Shown piece after piece: positions 45,147 to 53,867 of a DNA stretch of 57,966 nt. Made by a program: the position numbers and the translations under genes. The DNA lies in NCBI RefSeq assembly GCF_000429625.1, contig NZ_KE386929.1, positions 86,426-144,391 on the forward strand, written 5' to 3'. Under the pieces are notes generated by a model. The model did not search any database and was not told the DNA's origin. It worked only from the letters and a program-made list of their open reading frames with translations. Position 1 is the first letter of the stretch, and every line of letters starts with the position of its first letter. Source of the stretch: Azospirillum halopraeferens DSM 3675 (GTDB taxonomy: Bacteria; Pseudomonadota; Alphaproteobacteria; Azospirillales; Azospirillaceae).

Positions 45147-46238
45147 ATGCCCCACCGCCCCGCCGAACGCCTGCGTGCGGTCCCGCTGCACCCGGCCGAC
45201 CCCGACGCCGGATCCGATGCCCCGGCCGAACCGATTCGCGCCAACCTCTCGGCGATCGAAGCGGCGGGGCCGGCCCTGTTCGTCGGGTCCGACGAGGGGG
45301 CCCGCATCGAACGGCTGCTGCGCACCGATGACAGCGCCGGCTACGGACGACACCGGTCCTATGCGCTCGCGTCCTTCTTCGACCTGCCGGCCGGCTCCGA
45401 TGGCGAGGTGGATGTGGAGGGGCTGGCGGTCGACGGTGGCTGGCTGTGGGTGACCGGATCGCACAGCCTGGCGCGCCGGAAGCCCAAGCCCGACGAACGG
45501 GACGCCGCCGCCGCCCTCGCCCGCCTGACCGACGTGAAGCGTGAACCCAACCGGTACCTCCTGGGCCGTATCCCCCTGGCCGGCGCCGACCCGGAACCGG
45601 TGCGCCGCGACGGCCCGCGCACCGCCGCCTGCGTGAAGATGGGGGACCGCCGCAACGCGCTGGCCAAGGCTCTGAAGCACGACGCGCACATCGGCCGCTT
45701 CCTGAAGGTTCCCGCCAAAGAGAACGGATTCGACGTGGAAGGGCTGGCGGTGCGCGGTGACCGGGTGTTCCTCGGCCTGCGCGGGCCGGTGCTGCGGGGC
45801 TGGGCCTGCGTGCTGGAGCTGCACCCGGCGGACGCGGGGAACGGCCGCCTGGACATCACCCCCATCGGCGCGGCCGGCGAGCCCTACCGCAAGCACTTCC
45901 TCGACCTGGACGGGCTGGGCGTGCGCGAACTGGCGTTCGACGGTGACGACCTGCTGATCCTCGCCGGTCCGACGATGGATCTGGACGGCCCGGTCATCGT
46001 CTACCGATGGAGCGGCGCCGCGGATGTCGGCGATGCGACGATCATCCCCCGCGATCGGCTGACCCGCACGCTCGATCTGCCCCACGGCACGGGCTTCGAT
46101 CACGCGGAGGGCATGGCCCTGCTCGCCACGCCCGAAGGGCCGCGCCTGCTGGTCGTCTACGACAACCCCGGCGCGGGACGGCTGCACGCCGACGGCAGCG
46201 GCGTGGACGCGGACCTGTTCGCCCTGCCGGACCGGTGA
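45147..46238 (+). CDS. DUF3616 family protein
   Basis: A 363-residue soluble protein of the DUF3616 family (beta-propeller-like). Repeating pattern: EVDVEGLAVDGGWLWVTGSHSL, FDVEGLAVRGDRVFLGLRGPVLRG, LGVRELAFDGDDLLILAGPTMDLDGP, HAEGMALL. These look like propeller blades with conserved acid-Gly pairs. Function unknown. ATG 45147 is chosen because it starts the conserved part; upstream coding is doubtful. It converges on the Mth938-like gene. Confidence 0.85.
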   Translation: MPHRPAERLRAVPLHPADPDAGSDAPAEPIRANLSAIEAAGPALFVGSDEGARIERLLRTDDSAGYGRHRSYALASFFDLPAGSDGEVDVEGLAVDGGWLWVTGSHSLARRKPKPDERDAAAALARLTDVKREPNRYLLGRIPLAGADPEPVRRDGPRTAACVKMGDRRNALAKALKHDAHIGRFLKVPAKENGFDVEGLAVRGDRVFLGLRGPVLRGWACVLELHPADAGNGRLDITPIGAAGEPYRKHFLDLDGLGVRELAFDGDDLLILAGPTMDLDGPVIVYRWSGAADVGDATIIPRDRLTRTLDLPHGTGFDHAEGMALLATPEGPRLLVVYDNPGAGRLHADGSGVDADLFALPDR

Positions 46239-46248
46239 CGCGGCCGCC

Positions 46249-46623
46249 CTACACCGGGAACAGCGCGGCGGCCACCCGGCGGCCCTCGGCCATCAGGACG
46301 TTGTAGGTGCGGCAGGCGGCACCGGTGTCCATGGGCTCCAGCGTCAGGCCATAGGGCCGCAGGGCACGGCGCACCTCCGGCGGCGGAAGGATCGCCCGGG
46401 GGCCGCAGCCGAGCAGCAGCACCTCCACCTTCGGCTGTTCCTCCAGCACGGGGCGGAAGCTGTCCGGGGTCAGGGAGGCGACGCCGTCGACCTCCCAGTC
46501 CAGGGCCCGGTGGGGGAAGACAATGACCGGCCCCGACCGCCACGTGCCGGCGACGCTGATCTGCCCCTCGCCGTAACCATCGATGATGAAACGGTCATGG
46601 GGAATGAGCGGCGTGATGTCCAT
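46249..46623 (-). CDS. Mth938-like (DUF498) domain protein
   Basis: A 124-residue protein of the Mth938/NDUFAF3-like family: FIIDGYGEGQISVAGTWRSGPVIVFPHRALDWEV, then VEVLLLGCGPRAILPPPEVRRAL and MDTGAACRTYNVLMAEGRRVAAAL. The eukaryotic relative helps assemble respiratory complex I; the bacterial role is not settled. In many alphaproteobacteria it follows secDF, and here it is 33 bp after secD. Confidence 0.92.
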   Translation of the reverse strand: MDITPLIPHDRFIIDGYGEGQISVAGTWRSGPVIVFPHRALDWEVDGVASLTPDSFRPVLEEQPKVEVLLLGCGPRAILPPPEVRRALRPYGLTLEPMDTGAACRTYNVLMAEGRRVAAALFPV

Positions 46624-46656
46624 GGACGGTCCTCGTCGTGCAGCGGGTTCCGGACC

Positions 46657-48234
46657 TCAAATGGGGACGAGCTTCGGCTTCGTCCGCCGCATCCACGCCA
46701 CCACCATCAGGCGGGTCACCCAGATCGCGGTGAACAGCGAGGTGACGATGCCGATGGTCAGCGTCACCGCAAAGCCGCGGATGGGGCCGGAGCCGAAGGC
46801 GTACAGCAGCACCGCGGCGATCAGGGTGGTCAACTGGCTGTCGATGATGGTGGTCAGCGCCCGGCTGTAGCCGGCGTCGATGGCCGAGATCACCGAGCGG
46901 CCGTTGCGCTGCTCCTCGCGGATGCGCTCGAAGATCAGCACGTTGGCGTCCACCGCCATGCCGATGGTCAGCACGATGCCGGCGATGCCCGGCAGCGTCA
47001 GCGTTGCCTGGAAGGCCGACAGGGCGGCGAAGATCAGCACCATGTTGATGACCAGCGCCGACACCGCGAACACGCCGAACAGGCCGTAGGTGGCCAGGAT
47101 CAGCACGACCACCAGGGTCAGGCCGGCGACGCTGGCGATCTTGCCCGCCTCGATCGAATCGGCGCCCAGGCCGGGACCCACGGTGCGCTCCTCGATCACG
47201 TTGAGCGGCGCCGGCAGGGCGCCGGCGCGCAGCAGCAGGGCCAGGTCGCTGGCGGTCTGCACCGTGAAGTTCCCGGAGATGACGCCGGCCCCGCCGAGGA
47301 TCGGTTCGCGGATTACCGGGGCGGAGATGATGCGGTTGTCGAGCACGATGGCGAACAGCCGCCCCACGTTCTCCCGCGTGGCGTCGCCGAAGCGGCGCGC
47401 GCCCACCGAGTCGAAGCGGAAGCTGACCACCGGACGGCCGTCCTGGAAGGTGGCCTGAGCGTCGGTCAGGGTGTCGCCGCTGACCATCACCCGCCGGTTG
47501 ACCGCCATGTACTGGCCCGGCTGCTCCACCAGCGGCAGCCGCAGCGTGCCGGGCGGCACGCGGCCGGCCATCATCTCGGCCGGGCTCACCGTCTCGTCGA
47601 CCAGATGGAAGGTCATCTTGGCGGTCTGGCCGATCAGGCGCTTGACCCGCTCGGGATCGTCGATGCCGGGAAGCTGAAGGAGGATGCGGTCCTCGCCCTG
47701 GCGCTGGATCGTCGGCTCGCGGGTGCCGGTCTCGTCGACGCGGCGGCGCACGATCTCGATGGACTGGTCGACGGCCTGCCGGCCGCGCGCCGCGATGGCC
47801 TCTTCGGTGGGGCCGACCCGCACCCGGCCGGCGCCGTCCACCGAGGTTTCCAGCGCCCCCGATTCGATGCGGCGCACCAGGTCCCGCGCCTCGTCCACCC
47901 GCCCCGGCTCGCGCACGGTGAAGGCCACCGCGCTGCCGTCGATGGCCAGGTCGAGATAGCCGATGTTGGCGGTGCGCAGTTCCGACCGGACGCTGTCGAG
48001 CAGGGCGTTGAGACGCTCCTGCGTCACGGCGCGCAGGTCCACCTCCAGCAGCAGGTGGGAGCCACCCTGCAGGTCAAGGCCGAGGTTGATGGTGCGCGTC
48101 GGCGCCCACGACGGCAACTCACCCTGCAGCCGCTCCACCGTCTGCCGGTCCAGGAGGTTCGGCGCGGCGTAGATGACCCCGAGCGTGCAGAGCACGAGGA
48201 TGAGGACGATCTTCCACTTGGCTAGATAGACCAT
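46657..48234 (-). CDS. secD: protein translocase subunit SecD
   Basis: A 525-residue SecD that uses the proton gradient to aid Sec export. N-terminal helix KIVLILVLCTLGVIYAAPNLL, the periplasmic P1 region (INLGLDLQGGSHLLLEVD, RVDETGTREPTIQRQGEDRILLQLPGIDDPERV), and five C-terminal helices including GMAVDANVLIFERIREE. Full family length. The AGGACC ribosome-binding site lies just before the ATG. Its partner secF is not next to it: the following gene is the Mth938-like protein. Confidence 0.97.
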   Translation of the reverse strand: MVYLAKWKIVLILVLCTLGVIYAAPNLLDRQTVERLQGELPSWAPTRTINLGLDLQGGSHLLLEVDLRAVTQERLNALLDSVRSELRTANIGYLDLAIDGSAVAFTVREPGRVDEARDLVRRIESGALETSVDGAGRVRVGPTEEAIAARGRQAVDQSIEIVRRRVDETGTREPTIQRQGEDRILLQLPGIDDPERVKRLIGQTAKMTFHLVDETVSPAEMMAGRVPPGTLRLPLVEQPGQYMAVNRRVMVSGDTLTDAQATFQDGRPVVSFRFDSVGARRFGDATRENVGRLFAIVLDNRIISAPVIREPILGGAGVISGNFTVQTASDLALLLRAGALPAPLNVIEERTVGPGLGADSIEAGKIASVAGLTLVVVLILATYGLFGVFAVSALVINMVLIFAALSAFQATLTLPGIAGIVLTIGMAVDANVLIFERIREEQRNGRSVISAIDAGYSRALTTIIDSQLTTLIAAVLLYAFGSGPIRGFAVTLTIGIVTSLFTAIWVTRLMVVAWMRRTKPKLVPI

Positions 48235-48271
48235 GGTCCTGGCCGGTTGCCCCGTTCGTTGCGTTGCGCAT

Positions 48272-48393
48272 CGGGCGCGTCATGCGCCCGGCGATCGGTC
48301 TCGTCCACCGATCGCCGGCTGCGAACCCGACGGATCAATGCCCCGGCATTGATCAGGAAGGTGACGTCGGCGGCACCCCGGGGGGAGCCGCCG
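48272..48393 (-). repeat. stack of four perfect inverted repeats in the yajC-secD spacer
   Basis: Four hairpins in 122 bp: CGGGCGC/GCGCCCG (48272-48278, 48284-48290); CCGGCGATCGGT/ACCGATCGCCGG (48288-48299, 48307-48318), a 12-bp perfect stem; GATCAATGCC/GGCATTGATC (48333-48342, 48345-48354); CGGCGGC/GCCGCCG (48368-48374, 48387-48393). They fill nearly the whole 163-bp gap after the yajC stop and before the secD ribosome-binding site, so the mRNA should be strongly folded there. Confidence 0.8.
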
Positions 48394-48397
48394 GGGA

Positions 48398-48808
48398 TCA
48401 CTTGCGGCCGAACATCTTGCCCAGCGACTTGGCGGCGCCTTCGGTCTTCGGCGCCTCCGGAGCGGCGGCGGCCGCCTCCTCGCCCTTGGCCGGCTCGCCC
48501 TTGGAGAGGACGAGGTTGACGGTGGAGCGCAGCACGCGCACCCGCACATTCTCCGCGATCTCGACGGTCAGCTCGTCCTCGGGCCCGACCTTGGTGATCG
48601 TGCCGATGATGCCGCCGCCGGTGACGACGCGGTCGCCGCGCCGCACCGCATCCAGCATTGCCTTGTGTTCCTTCATCTTGCGCTGCTGCGGACGGATCAG
48701 CAGGAAGTAGAAGACCACGAAAATGAGGATGAGGGGCAGCATGGACATGAACATGTCGGCGCCGCCGCCCGGCGCCGCGGTCTGGGCGTAGGCCGTCGAG
48801 ATGAACAT
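48398..48808 (-). CDS. yajC: preprotein translocase subunit YajC
   Basis: A 136-residue single-pass membrane protein accompanying SecDF. Helix LPLILIFVVFYFLLIRPQQRK is followed by VRRGDRVVTGGGIIGTITKV and ENVRVRVLRSTVNLVL, both typical. The C-terminal 30 residues are an Ala/Glu/Lys tail. It precedes secD. Upstream on the minus strand, TTGCAT and TATAGT (complements of 48882-48887 and 48860-48865, 16 bp apart) are a possible promoter. Confidence 0.96.
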   Translation of the reverse strand: MFISTAYAQTAAPGGGADMFMSMLPLILIFVVFYFLLIRPQQRKMKEHKAMLDAVRRGDRVVTGGGIIGTITKVGPEDELTVEIAENVRVRVLRSTVNLVLSKGEPAKGEEAAAAAPEAPKTEGAAKSLGKMFGRK

Positions 48809-48859
48809 CCTGAAGCTCCTGATGGTTGGTCGATGCCGCAGGGCATGGGAACGCGGCGA

Positions 48860-48887
48860 CTATAGCCGCCCGTGGCAGGGATGCAAC
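48860..48887 (-). promoter_or_regulatory. candidate promoter of yajC-secD
   Basis: On the minus strand TTGCAT and TATAGT lie 16 bp apart, about 50-80 nt before the yajC start. The -35 matches the consensus only in its first three bases, so this rests mainly on the -10. Confidence 0.35.
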
Positions 48888-48992
48888 GCCTTCCGGTACC
48901 CCGGCCCGCCCGAACCGAGGCTTTCCCTTGTCGGCGGGGGGCCGGCACCGTAGGCTCGCCACCCCCGATCCCGTCCGCATGCCGAGCCCGCG

Positions 48993-49850
48993 ATGTCCGA
49001 GTCCCAGCTTCTTCCCCTGCTTGCCCGCATCGCCGACGCCCTGGAGCGCCTGGCCCCGCCGCCCGCCGCCCCGGTCGAGGCCGGTGCCGCCGACGCCTTC
49101 GTCTGGCACACCGACCCCGACCGGCTGGAGCCGGTGCCGGCGGTCAACCGGGTCGACATCGCCCTGTTGCAGGGCGTCGAGCGCCAGCGCGACACCCTGC
49201 TGGAGAACACCCGCCGCTTCGCCGCGGGACTGCCGGCCAACAACGCCCTGCTGTGGGGCTCGCGCGGCATGGGCAAAAGCTCGCTGGTCAAGGCGGCGCA
49301 CGCCCGGGTGAACGAGGAGCGGCCGGGCACCCTGGCCCTGGTGGAGATCCACCGCGAGGACATCCCGTCCCTGCCCCGCCTGCTGGCCCGCCTGCGCGGG
49401 CTGGAGCGCCGCTTCGTCCTGTTCTGCGACGACCTGTCGTTCGACCATGACGACGCCCACTACAAGTCGCTGAAGGCGGTGCTGGAGGGCGGCATCGAGG
49501 GGCGGCCGGACAACGTGGTGTTCTACGCCACGTCCAACCGCCGCCACCTGATGCCCCGCGACATGATCGACAACGAACGCTCCACCGCCATCAACCCGGC
49601 CGAGGCGGTGGAGGAGAAGGTGTCGCTGTCGGACCGATTCGGCCTGTGGCTGGGCTTCCACAACTGCGACCAGCAGACCTTTTTCGCCATGGTCGAGGGC
49701 TACGCCGCCCGCTACGGCCTGGACCTGCCGCCCGATCAGCTCCGCGCCGAGGCGGTGGAGTGGTCGGTGACCCGCGGCAGCCGGTCGGGCCGCGTCGCCT
49801 GGCAGCTCATCCAGGACCTGGCCGGCCGGCTGGGGAAGCCCCTTCGCTGA
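48993..49850 (+). CDS. DUF815 AAA+-type ATP-binding protein
   Basis: A 285-residue ATPase-like protein. Walker A GSRGMGKSSLVKAA (about residue 91), Walker-B-like RFVLFCDDLSF, a sensor-1-like VVFYATSNRRHLMP. The LVEIHREDIPSLPRLL and SLKAVLEGGIEGRPDN segments are typical of DUF815. Its role is not known. It is divergent from yajC, and its 3' end overlaps that of the M23 lipoprotein gene on the other strand by 44 bp. Confidence 0.93.
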   Translation: MSESQLLPLLARIADALERLAPPPAAPVEAGAADAFVWHTDPDRLEPVPAVNRVDIALLQGVERQRDTLLENTRRFAAGLPANNALLWGSRGMGKSSLVKAAHARVNEERPGTLALVEIHREDIPSLPRLLARLRGLERRFVLFCDDLSFDHDDAHYKSLKAVLEGGIEGRPDNVVFYATSNRRHLMPRDMIDNERSTAINPAEAVEEKVSLSDRFGLWLGFHNCDQQTFFAMVEGYAARYGLDLPPDQLRAEAVEWSVTRGSRSGRVAWQLIQDLAGRLGKPLR

Positions 49851-51045
49851 CGCGGGCACCTTCCAGTTCGGTGCGCGGGTCGATGGCCTGGCTGCCCTTG
49901 CGCAGCTCGAAATGGAGCTGCGGGGTGGACACCGACCCGGTCTGGCCGACCGTGCCGATCGCCTGGCCGCGGCGCACGGTGGCGCCGCGCTGGACGTCCA
50001 TCCGGTCCAGGTGGGCGTAGGCGCTGATGAAGCCGTCGGCGTGGCGGACCAGCAGCAGATTGCCGAAGCCCCGCAGCTCGTTGCCAGCATAGACCACGAC
50101 GCCGTTGTCGGCGGCCACCACCGGAGTGCCCTTGGGTGCGGCGATGTTGATGCCGTCGTTGTGCATGCCGTCGGTCTTGGTGCCGAAGGTGGACACCACG
50201 GTGCCCTTCACCGGCCACAGGAAGCGCGAGCCGCCGCGCGGCGGCGGCCCCTCCTCCGACGGCGGGCGCGGCGGCGGCGCGGCCGCTACCTGTGCCGGTG
50301 CCGCCGGCGCGGGCTTTGCCGTGGCCGGCGGCGCTGCCGGGGGCGGCGCCGCGGCGGGAGCGGGAGCGGGCGCCGCGGCCGTAGCCGGCGGCGGCGAAGC
50401 GGCGGCGGGCGGCGCGGCCGGTGCGGCGGTCGGCGGCGGCAGCGGGGTGGCGGTGACCTTGGGGGAGGCGGCGGTGCCTGCGGGCGGCGGTGCGGCGGCG
50501 GGTGCCGGCGCCAGGGCGATGGGCTCCGAACGGGGCGGCGGCGGCGGCGCAGCGGCGGTCACCACCGGGGCGGGCTTGACACCCGGCGCCCCCGCGGGCG
50601 GCGGCGACCAGTCCCGCGCCACCTCGACCCCGCCGCGCTCGGGCGGCAGGCGGAGCTGCTGGCCGGACTGGACTGCGTACGGCTCCTGCAAGCCGTTGAG
50701 GCGCGACAGCTCGTTCATGCCGACGCCGGTCATGCGGGAGATGCCGTGAAGCGTATCGCCCCGCTGCACCGTGTAGACGCGGGTGCGCGGCAGGGTCAGC
50801 CGCTCCCCCACCTGCAGGGCGTAGGGTGGCGAGGCCCGGTTGACCTCGATGAGGTCGCGCAGCGGCACGTCGTAGCGCCGCGCGATGCCGTACAGCGTGT
50901 CGCCCTTCTGCACGATCACGGTGCCGCCCACGGAATCCCCGGCCTGGCGGACCAGGGTGACCGGGGCCGGGTCGCCGGTGCGCTGGCAGGCGGCCACGGC
51001 CGGCAGCGCCGCCAGCAGGGCCGCGGCGACGCACCGGCCCGTCAG
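49807..51045 (-). CDS. LysM-LysM-M23 peptidoglycan peptidase lipoprotein (NlpD/LytM-like)
   Basis: A 412-residue putative lipoprotein. Two LysM repeats (VIVQKGDTLYGIARRYDV... and YTVQRGDTLHGISRMTGV...) bind peptidoglycan. A long Ala/Pro low-complexity linker leads to an M23 domain: GTVVSTFGTKTDGMHNDGINIAAPKGTPV, GNLLLVRHADGFISAYAHL, PQLHFELRKGSQAIDP. One zinc-ligand His of classic LytM (HxGxD) reads HNDGIN, as in NlpD-like activators without own activity. No ATG, GTG or TTG fits; a CTG at 51043-51045 overlapping the pcm stop would give signal peptide TGRCVAAALLAALPAVAAC with a lipobox. Start therefore uncertain. Confidence 0.88.
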   Translation of the reverse strand: MTGRCVAAALLAALPAVAACQRTGDPAPVTLVRQAGDSVGGTVIVQKGDTLYGIARRYDVPLRDLIEVNRASPPYALQVGERLTLPRTRVYTVQRGDTLHGISRMTGVGMNELSRLNGLQEPYAVQSGQQLRLPPERGGVEVARDWSPPPAGAPGVKPAPVVTAAAPPPPPRSEPIALAPAPAAAPPPAGTAASPKVTATPLPPPTAAPAAPPAAASPPPATAAAPAPAPAAAPPPAAPPATAKPAPAAPAQVAAAPPPRPPSEEGPPPRGGSRFLWPVKGTVVSTFGTKTDGMHNDGINIAAPKGTPVVAADNGVVVYAGNELRGFGNLLLVRHADGFISAYAHLDRMDVQRGATVRRGQAIGTVGQTGSVSTPQLHFELRKGSQAIDPRTELEGARVSEGASPAGRPGPG

Positions 51046-51722
51046 GCCCGCCGGGCGTGCTCCACGCCCGCCTCGGCCGGCTGCTCCGGCTGCGGCTGGT
51101 CGGACAACAGAGGGACGAAACGGACGGGCCACAGATCCTCCCGATCGAAACCGGTTTCGGTGCGCCGGATGCGGACGACGCGCTGGTCGCCGTACCCACC
51201 CAGCGGAATGACCATGACACCACCAACGCCGAGCTGATCCGTCAAGTCCTTCGGCGGCTCGGGGCCGCCGGCGGCCGTGACCATGATGCGCTCGAACGGG
51301 GCCTGTTGCGGCCAGCCGCGCGTCCCGTCGCCGTGACGGGTGGTGATGTTGTGCAGGCGCAGCGCCTGGAACCGGCGCTCCGCCTCGTGCAGCAGCGGCC
51401 CGTGCCGCTCGATGGTGTAGACCCGGCGGCACAGGCGCGACAGCACCGCCGCCTGATACCCCGATCCGGTGCCGATCTCCAGCACCTTGTGACGGTCGTG
51501 CACGTCCAGGGTCTGGGTCATCAGCGCCACGATCATCGGCTGGCTGATGGTCTGGCCGTGGTCGATGGGCAGGGCCGTGTCCTCCCACGCCTGGTCGTGG
51601 AAGGAGGGCGGGACGAACAACTCGCGCGGGACCCGTTCGATGGCCGCAAGCACCCGGGTGTCGGTGACGCCCGACCGGCGCAGGGCCATGATGAGACGGA
51701 TCTTGCGCGCGTCGACGGTCAC
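51042..51722 (-). CDS. pcm: protein-L-isoaspartate O-methyltransferase
   Basis: A 226-residue repair enzyme that methylates isoaspartyl residues of aged proteins. Motifs: IDHGQTISQPMIVALMTQTL, VLEIGTGSGYQAAVLSRL (SAM site), VYTIERHGPLLHEAERRF, IMVTAAGGPEPPKDLTDQL. It starts with GTG whose bases overlap the surE stop (GTGA). The gene order serS-surE-pcm-M23 peptidase is typical of the class. Confidence 0.96.
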   Translation of the reverse strand: MTVDARKIRLIMALRRSGVTDTRVLAAIERVPRELFVPPSFHDQAWEDTALPIDHGQTISQPMIVALMTQTLDVHDRHKVLEIGTGSGYQAAVLSRLCRRVYTIERHGPLLHEAERRFQALRLHNITTRHGDGTRGWPQQAPFERIMVTAAGGPEPPKDLTDQLGVGGVMVIPLGGYGDQRVVRIRRTETGFDREDLWPVRFVPLLSDQPQPEQPAEAGVEHARRA

Positions 51723-52501
51723 ACGAACGCCTGCTTCAGCGTCTGGAGCGTGGGGGTGTGGGTGAGGTCGAGGAACAGCGGCGTCACCGAGATGCCGCCG
51801 TTCAACACGACATGGATGTCCGTGTCCTCCGCCACCTCGGCCTCGCCGCGCAGGGCACCGATCCAGATGTAGGGACGGCCGCGGGGGTCCAGCCGCTCGA
51901 ACAGCTCGTCGCCGATCTTGCGCTTGCCGTGGCGCACGATGTGGATGCCCGTGACGGCGTCGGGTGCGACGGCCGGGAAGTTCACGTTCATCAGCACGTT
52001 CTTCGGCCAGGCCACCGACACCGCCTTGCGGATCACCTCCGGCCCCAGGCGCTCGGCCGTTTCCCAGTCGGGCGGCCCGCCCGGCTCGATGTGCTGCGAC
52101 AGGGCGATGGCCGGCACGCCCAGCAGGGTGGCCTCCATGGCCGCGGCGATGGTGCCGGAGTAGGTCACGTCCTCGCCGATGTTGGAGCCATGGTTGACCC
52201 CCGACAGCACCAGCGTCGGCTTGTGGTCCCGCAGGATGTGGTTGATCGCCAGCAGCACGCAGTCGGTCGGCGTGCCGTCGACGGTGTAGCGCTTGTCCCC
52301 CACCTGGCGCAGGCGCAGGGGCCGGTGGATGGTGAGCGAATGGCTGGCGGCGGACTGCTCCGCCTCCGGCGCCACCACCCACACGTCGTCGCTCAGGGTG
52401 CGGGCGATCCGCTCCAGCGTCCGGATGCCGGCGGCCTGGATGCCGTCGTCGTTGGAGATGAGGATGCGGGCGGACGCCAGGTCGAGCGGCAGGGCGAACA
52501 T
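51719..52501 (-). CDS. surE: 5'/3'-nucleotidase SurE
   Basis: A 260-residue metal-dependent survival phosphatase hydrolysing nucleoside monophosphates. Marks: ARILISNDDGIQAAGI (Asp-Asp metal site), VVAPEAEQSAASHSLTIHRPL, VDGTPTDCVLLAI, LVLSGVNHGSNIGEDVTYSGTIAAAMEA. ATG 52499-52501 shares one base with the serS stop (TGATG). It is translationally coupled on both sides. Confidence 0.97.
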   Translation of the reverse strand: MFALPLDLASARILISNDDGIQAAGIRTLERIARTLSDDVWVVAPEAEQSAASHSLTIHRPLRLRQVGDKRYTVDGTPTDCVLLAINHILRDHKPTLVLSGVNHGSNIGEDVTYSGTIAAAMEATLLGVPAIALSQHIEPGGPPDWETAERLGPEVIRKAVSVAWPKNVLMNVNFPAVAPDAVTGIHIVRHGKRKIGDELFERLDPRGRPYIWIGALRGEAEVAEDTDIHVVLNGGISVTPLFLDLTHTPTLQTLKQAFV

Positions 52502-53769
52502 CAGGGGACGATCCTTTCCAGCCCGTTCATGTACGGGCGGAGCGCCTCGGGAACGACGATGGAGCCGTCGGGCTGCTGGTAGTTCTCCAGCACCGCGATC
52601 AGGCAGCGCCCGACCGCGACGCCCGACCCGTTCAGGGTGTGGACGAACGCCGTCTGCTTCTCGCCGCCGGGACGGCAGCGCGCCTTCATGCGGCGCGCCT
52701 GGAAGTCGCCGCAGTTGGAGCAGCTCGAAATCTCGCGGTAGGCGTTCTGGCCGGGCAGCCACACCTCGATGTCGTAGGTCTTGCGGGCCGAGAAGCCCAT
52801 GTCGCCGCTGGACAGGGCGACCACCCGGTAGGGCAGGTCCAGGCGCCGCAGCACCGTCTCGGCGCAGGCGGTCATCCGCTCGTGCTCGGCGTCGGAGGCG
52901 TCGGGGGCGGTGATGGAGACCATCTCCACCTTCCAGAACTGGTGCTGGCGGATCATGCCGCGGGTGTCGCGCCCGGCCGATCCCGCCTCGGCGCGAAAGC
53001 ACGGGGTCAGCGCCGTGAAGCGCAGGGGCAGTTCCTCCTGCGCCACGATCCGGTCGGCCACCAGGTTGGTCAGCGGCACCTCGGAGGTGGGGATCAGCCA
53101 ATGGTCGGTGGTGGTGCGGAACAGGTCATCGGCGAACTTGGGCAACTGGCCGGTGCCGAACAGGGCGGTGTCGCGCACCATCAGGGGCGGCGCCACCTCG
53201 GTGTAGCCGTGCTCGGTGGTGTGCAGGTCCAGCATGAACTGGGCCAGCGCCCGTTCCAGCCGGGCCAGGGCACCCTTCAGCACGGTGAAGCGCGCGCCGG
53301 ACATGCGGGCCGCCGCCCCGAAGTCCATCAGCCCCAGCCCCTCGCCCAGGTCGAAATGCTCCCGGGGGTTGGCTATGGGGCGCGGCTCGCCGTGGCGGCG
53401 GATCTCCACGTTGGCGGTCTCGTCCGGCCCGTCGGGCACGTCGTCTGCCGGCAGGTTGGGCAGTGCGGCCAGCAGGGCGTCCAGTTCGGCGCCCACCTGC
53501 CGCTCCTCCTCCTCCGCCTCGGGCAGGCGGATCTTGAGGTCGGCCATCTCGTCCAGCAGCGGCTGCGCGTCGCGCCCCTGCTTCTTGGCGAGGCCGATCT
53601 CCCGGGCCGCCTCGTTGCGGCGGGCCTGCATCTCCTGCATGCGCGTCTGGGCGGCGCGGCGGCGGGAGTCGAGGTCCAGCACCACGGCGGACAGGGGCTC
53701 CAGCCCCCGCCGGCCAAGGCCGCGGTCGAAGGCGTCGGGATTGTCGCGGATGGCGCGGAGATCGTGCAT
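52501..53769 (-). CDS. serS: seryl-tRNA synthetase
   Basis: A 422-residue class II synthetase. The N-terminal coiled-coil tRNA-binding arm spans about 30-100. Class II motifs: motif 2 region FRAEAGSAGRDTRGMIRQHQFWKVEM, and motif 3 region NGSGVAVGRCLIAVLENYQQPDGSIVVPEALRPYM. ATG 53769 starts the conserved MHDLRAIRDNPDAF. It heads a four-gene run with surE, pcm and the M23 lipoprotein. TATAAC (complement of 53802-53807) is a possible -10. Confidence 0.98.
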   Translation of the reverse strand: MHDLRAIRDNPDAFDRGLGRRGLEPLSAVVLDLDSRRRAAQTRMQEMQARRNEAAREIGLAKKQGRDAQPLLDEMADLKIRLPEAEEEERQVGAELDALLAALPNLPADDVPDGPDETANVEIRRHGEPRPIANPREHFDLGEGLGLMDFGAAARMSGARFTVLKGALARLERALAQFMLDLHTTEHGYTEVAPPLMVRDTALFGTGQLPKFADDLFRTTTDHWLIPTSEVPLTNLVADRIVAQEELPLRFTALTPCFRAEAGSAGRDTRGMIRQHQFWKVEMVSITAPDASDAEHERMTACAETVLRRLDLPYRVVALSSGDMGFSARKTYDIEVWLPGQNAYREISSCSNCGDFQARRMKARCRPGGEKQTAFVHTLNGSGVAVGRCLIAVLENYQQPDGSIVVPEALRPYMNGLERIVP

Positions 53770-53867
53770 GGCGGAACGGACGTTGCGGGGACAGGAGGCC
53801 GGTTATAGACCCCCTCCCCGTGCAAATCCAGAGTGCGGGCGGCCGCGGGGCCGCCGCCTCCGCCGGG

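Noticed and set aside
48264..48710. Plus-strand frame of 148 residues across yajC and the hairpin spacer
   Set aside because: Antisense to yajC; composition reflects the palindromes rather than a protein.
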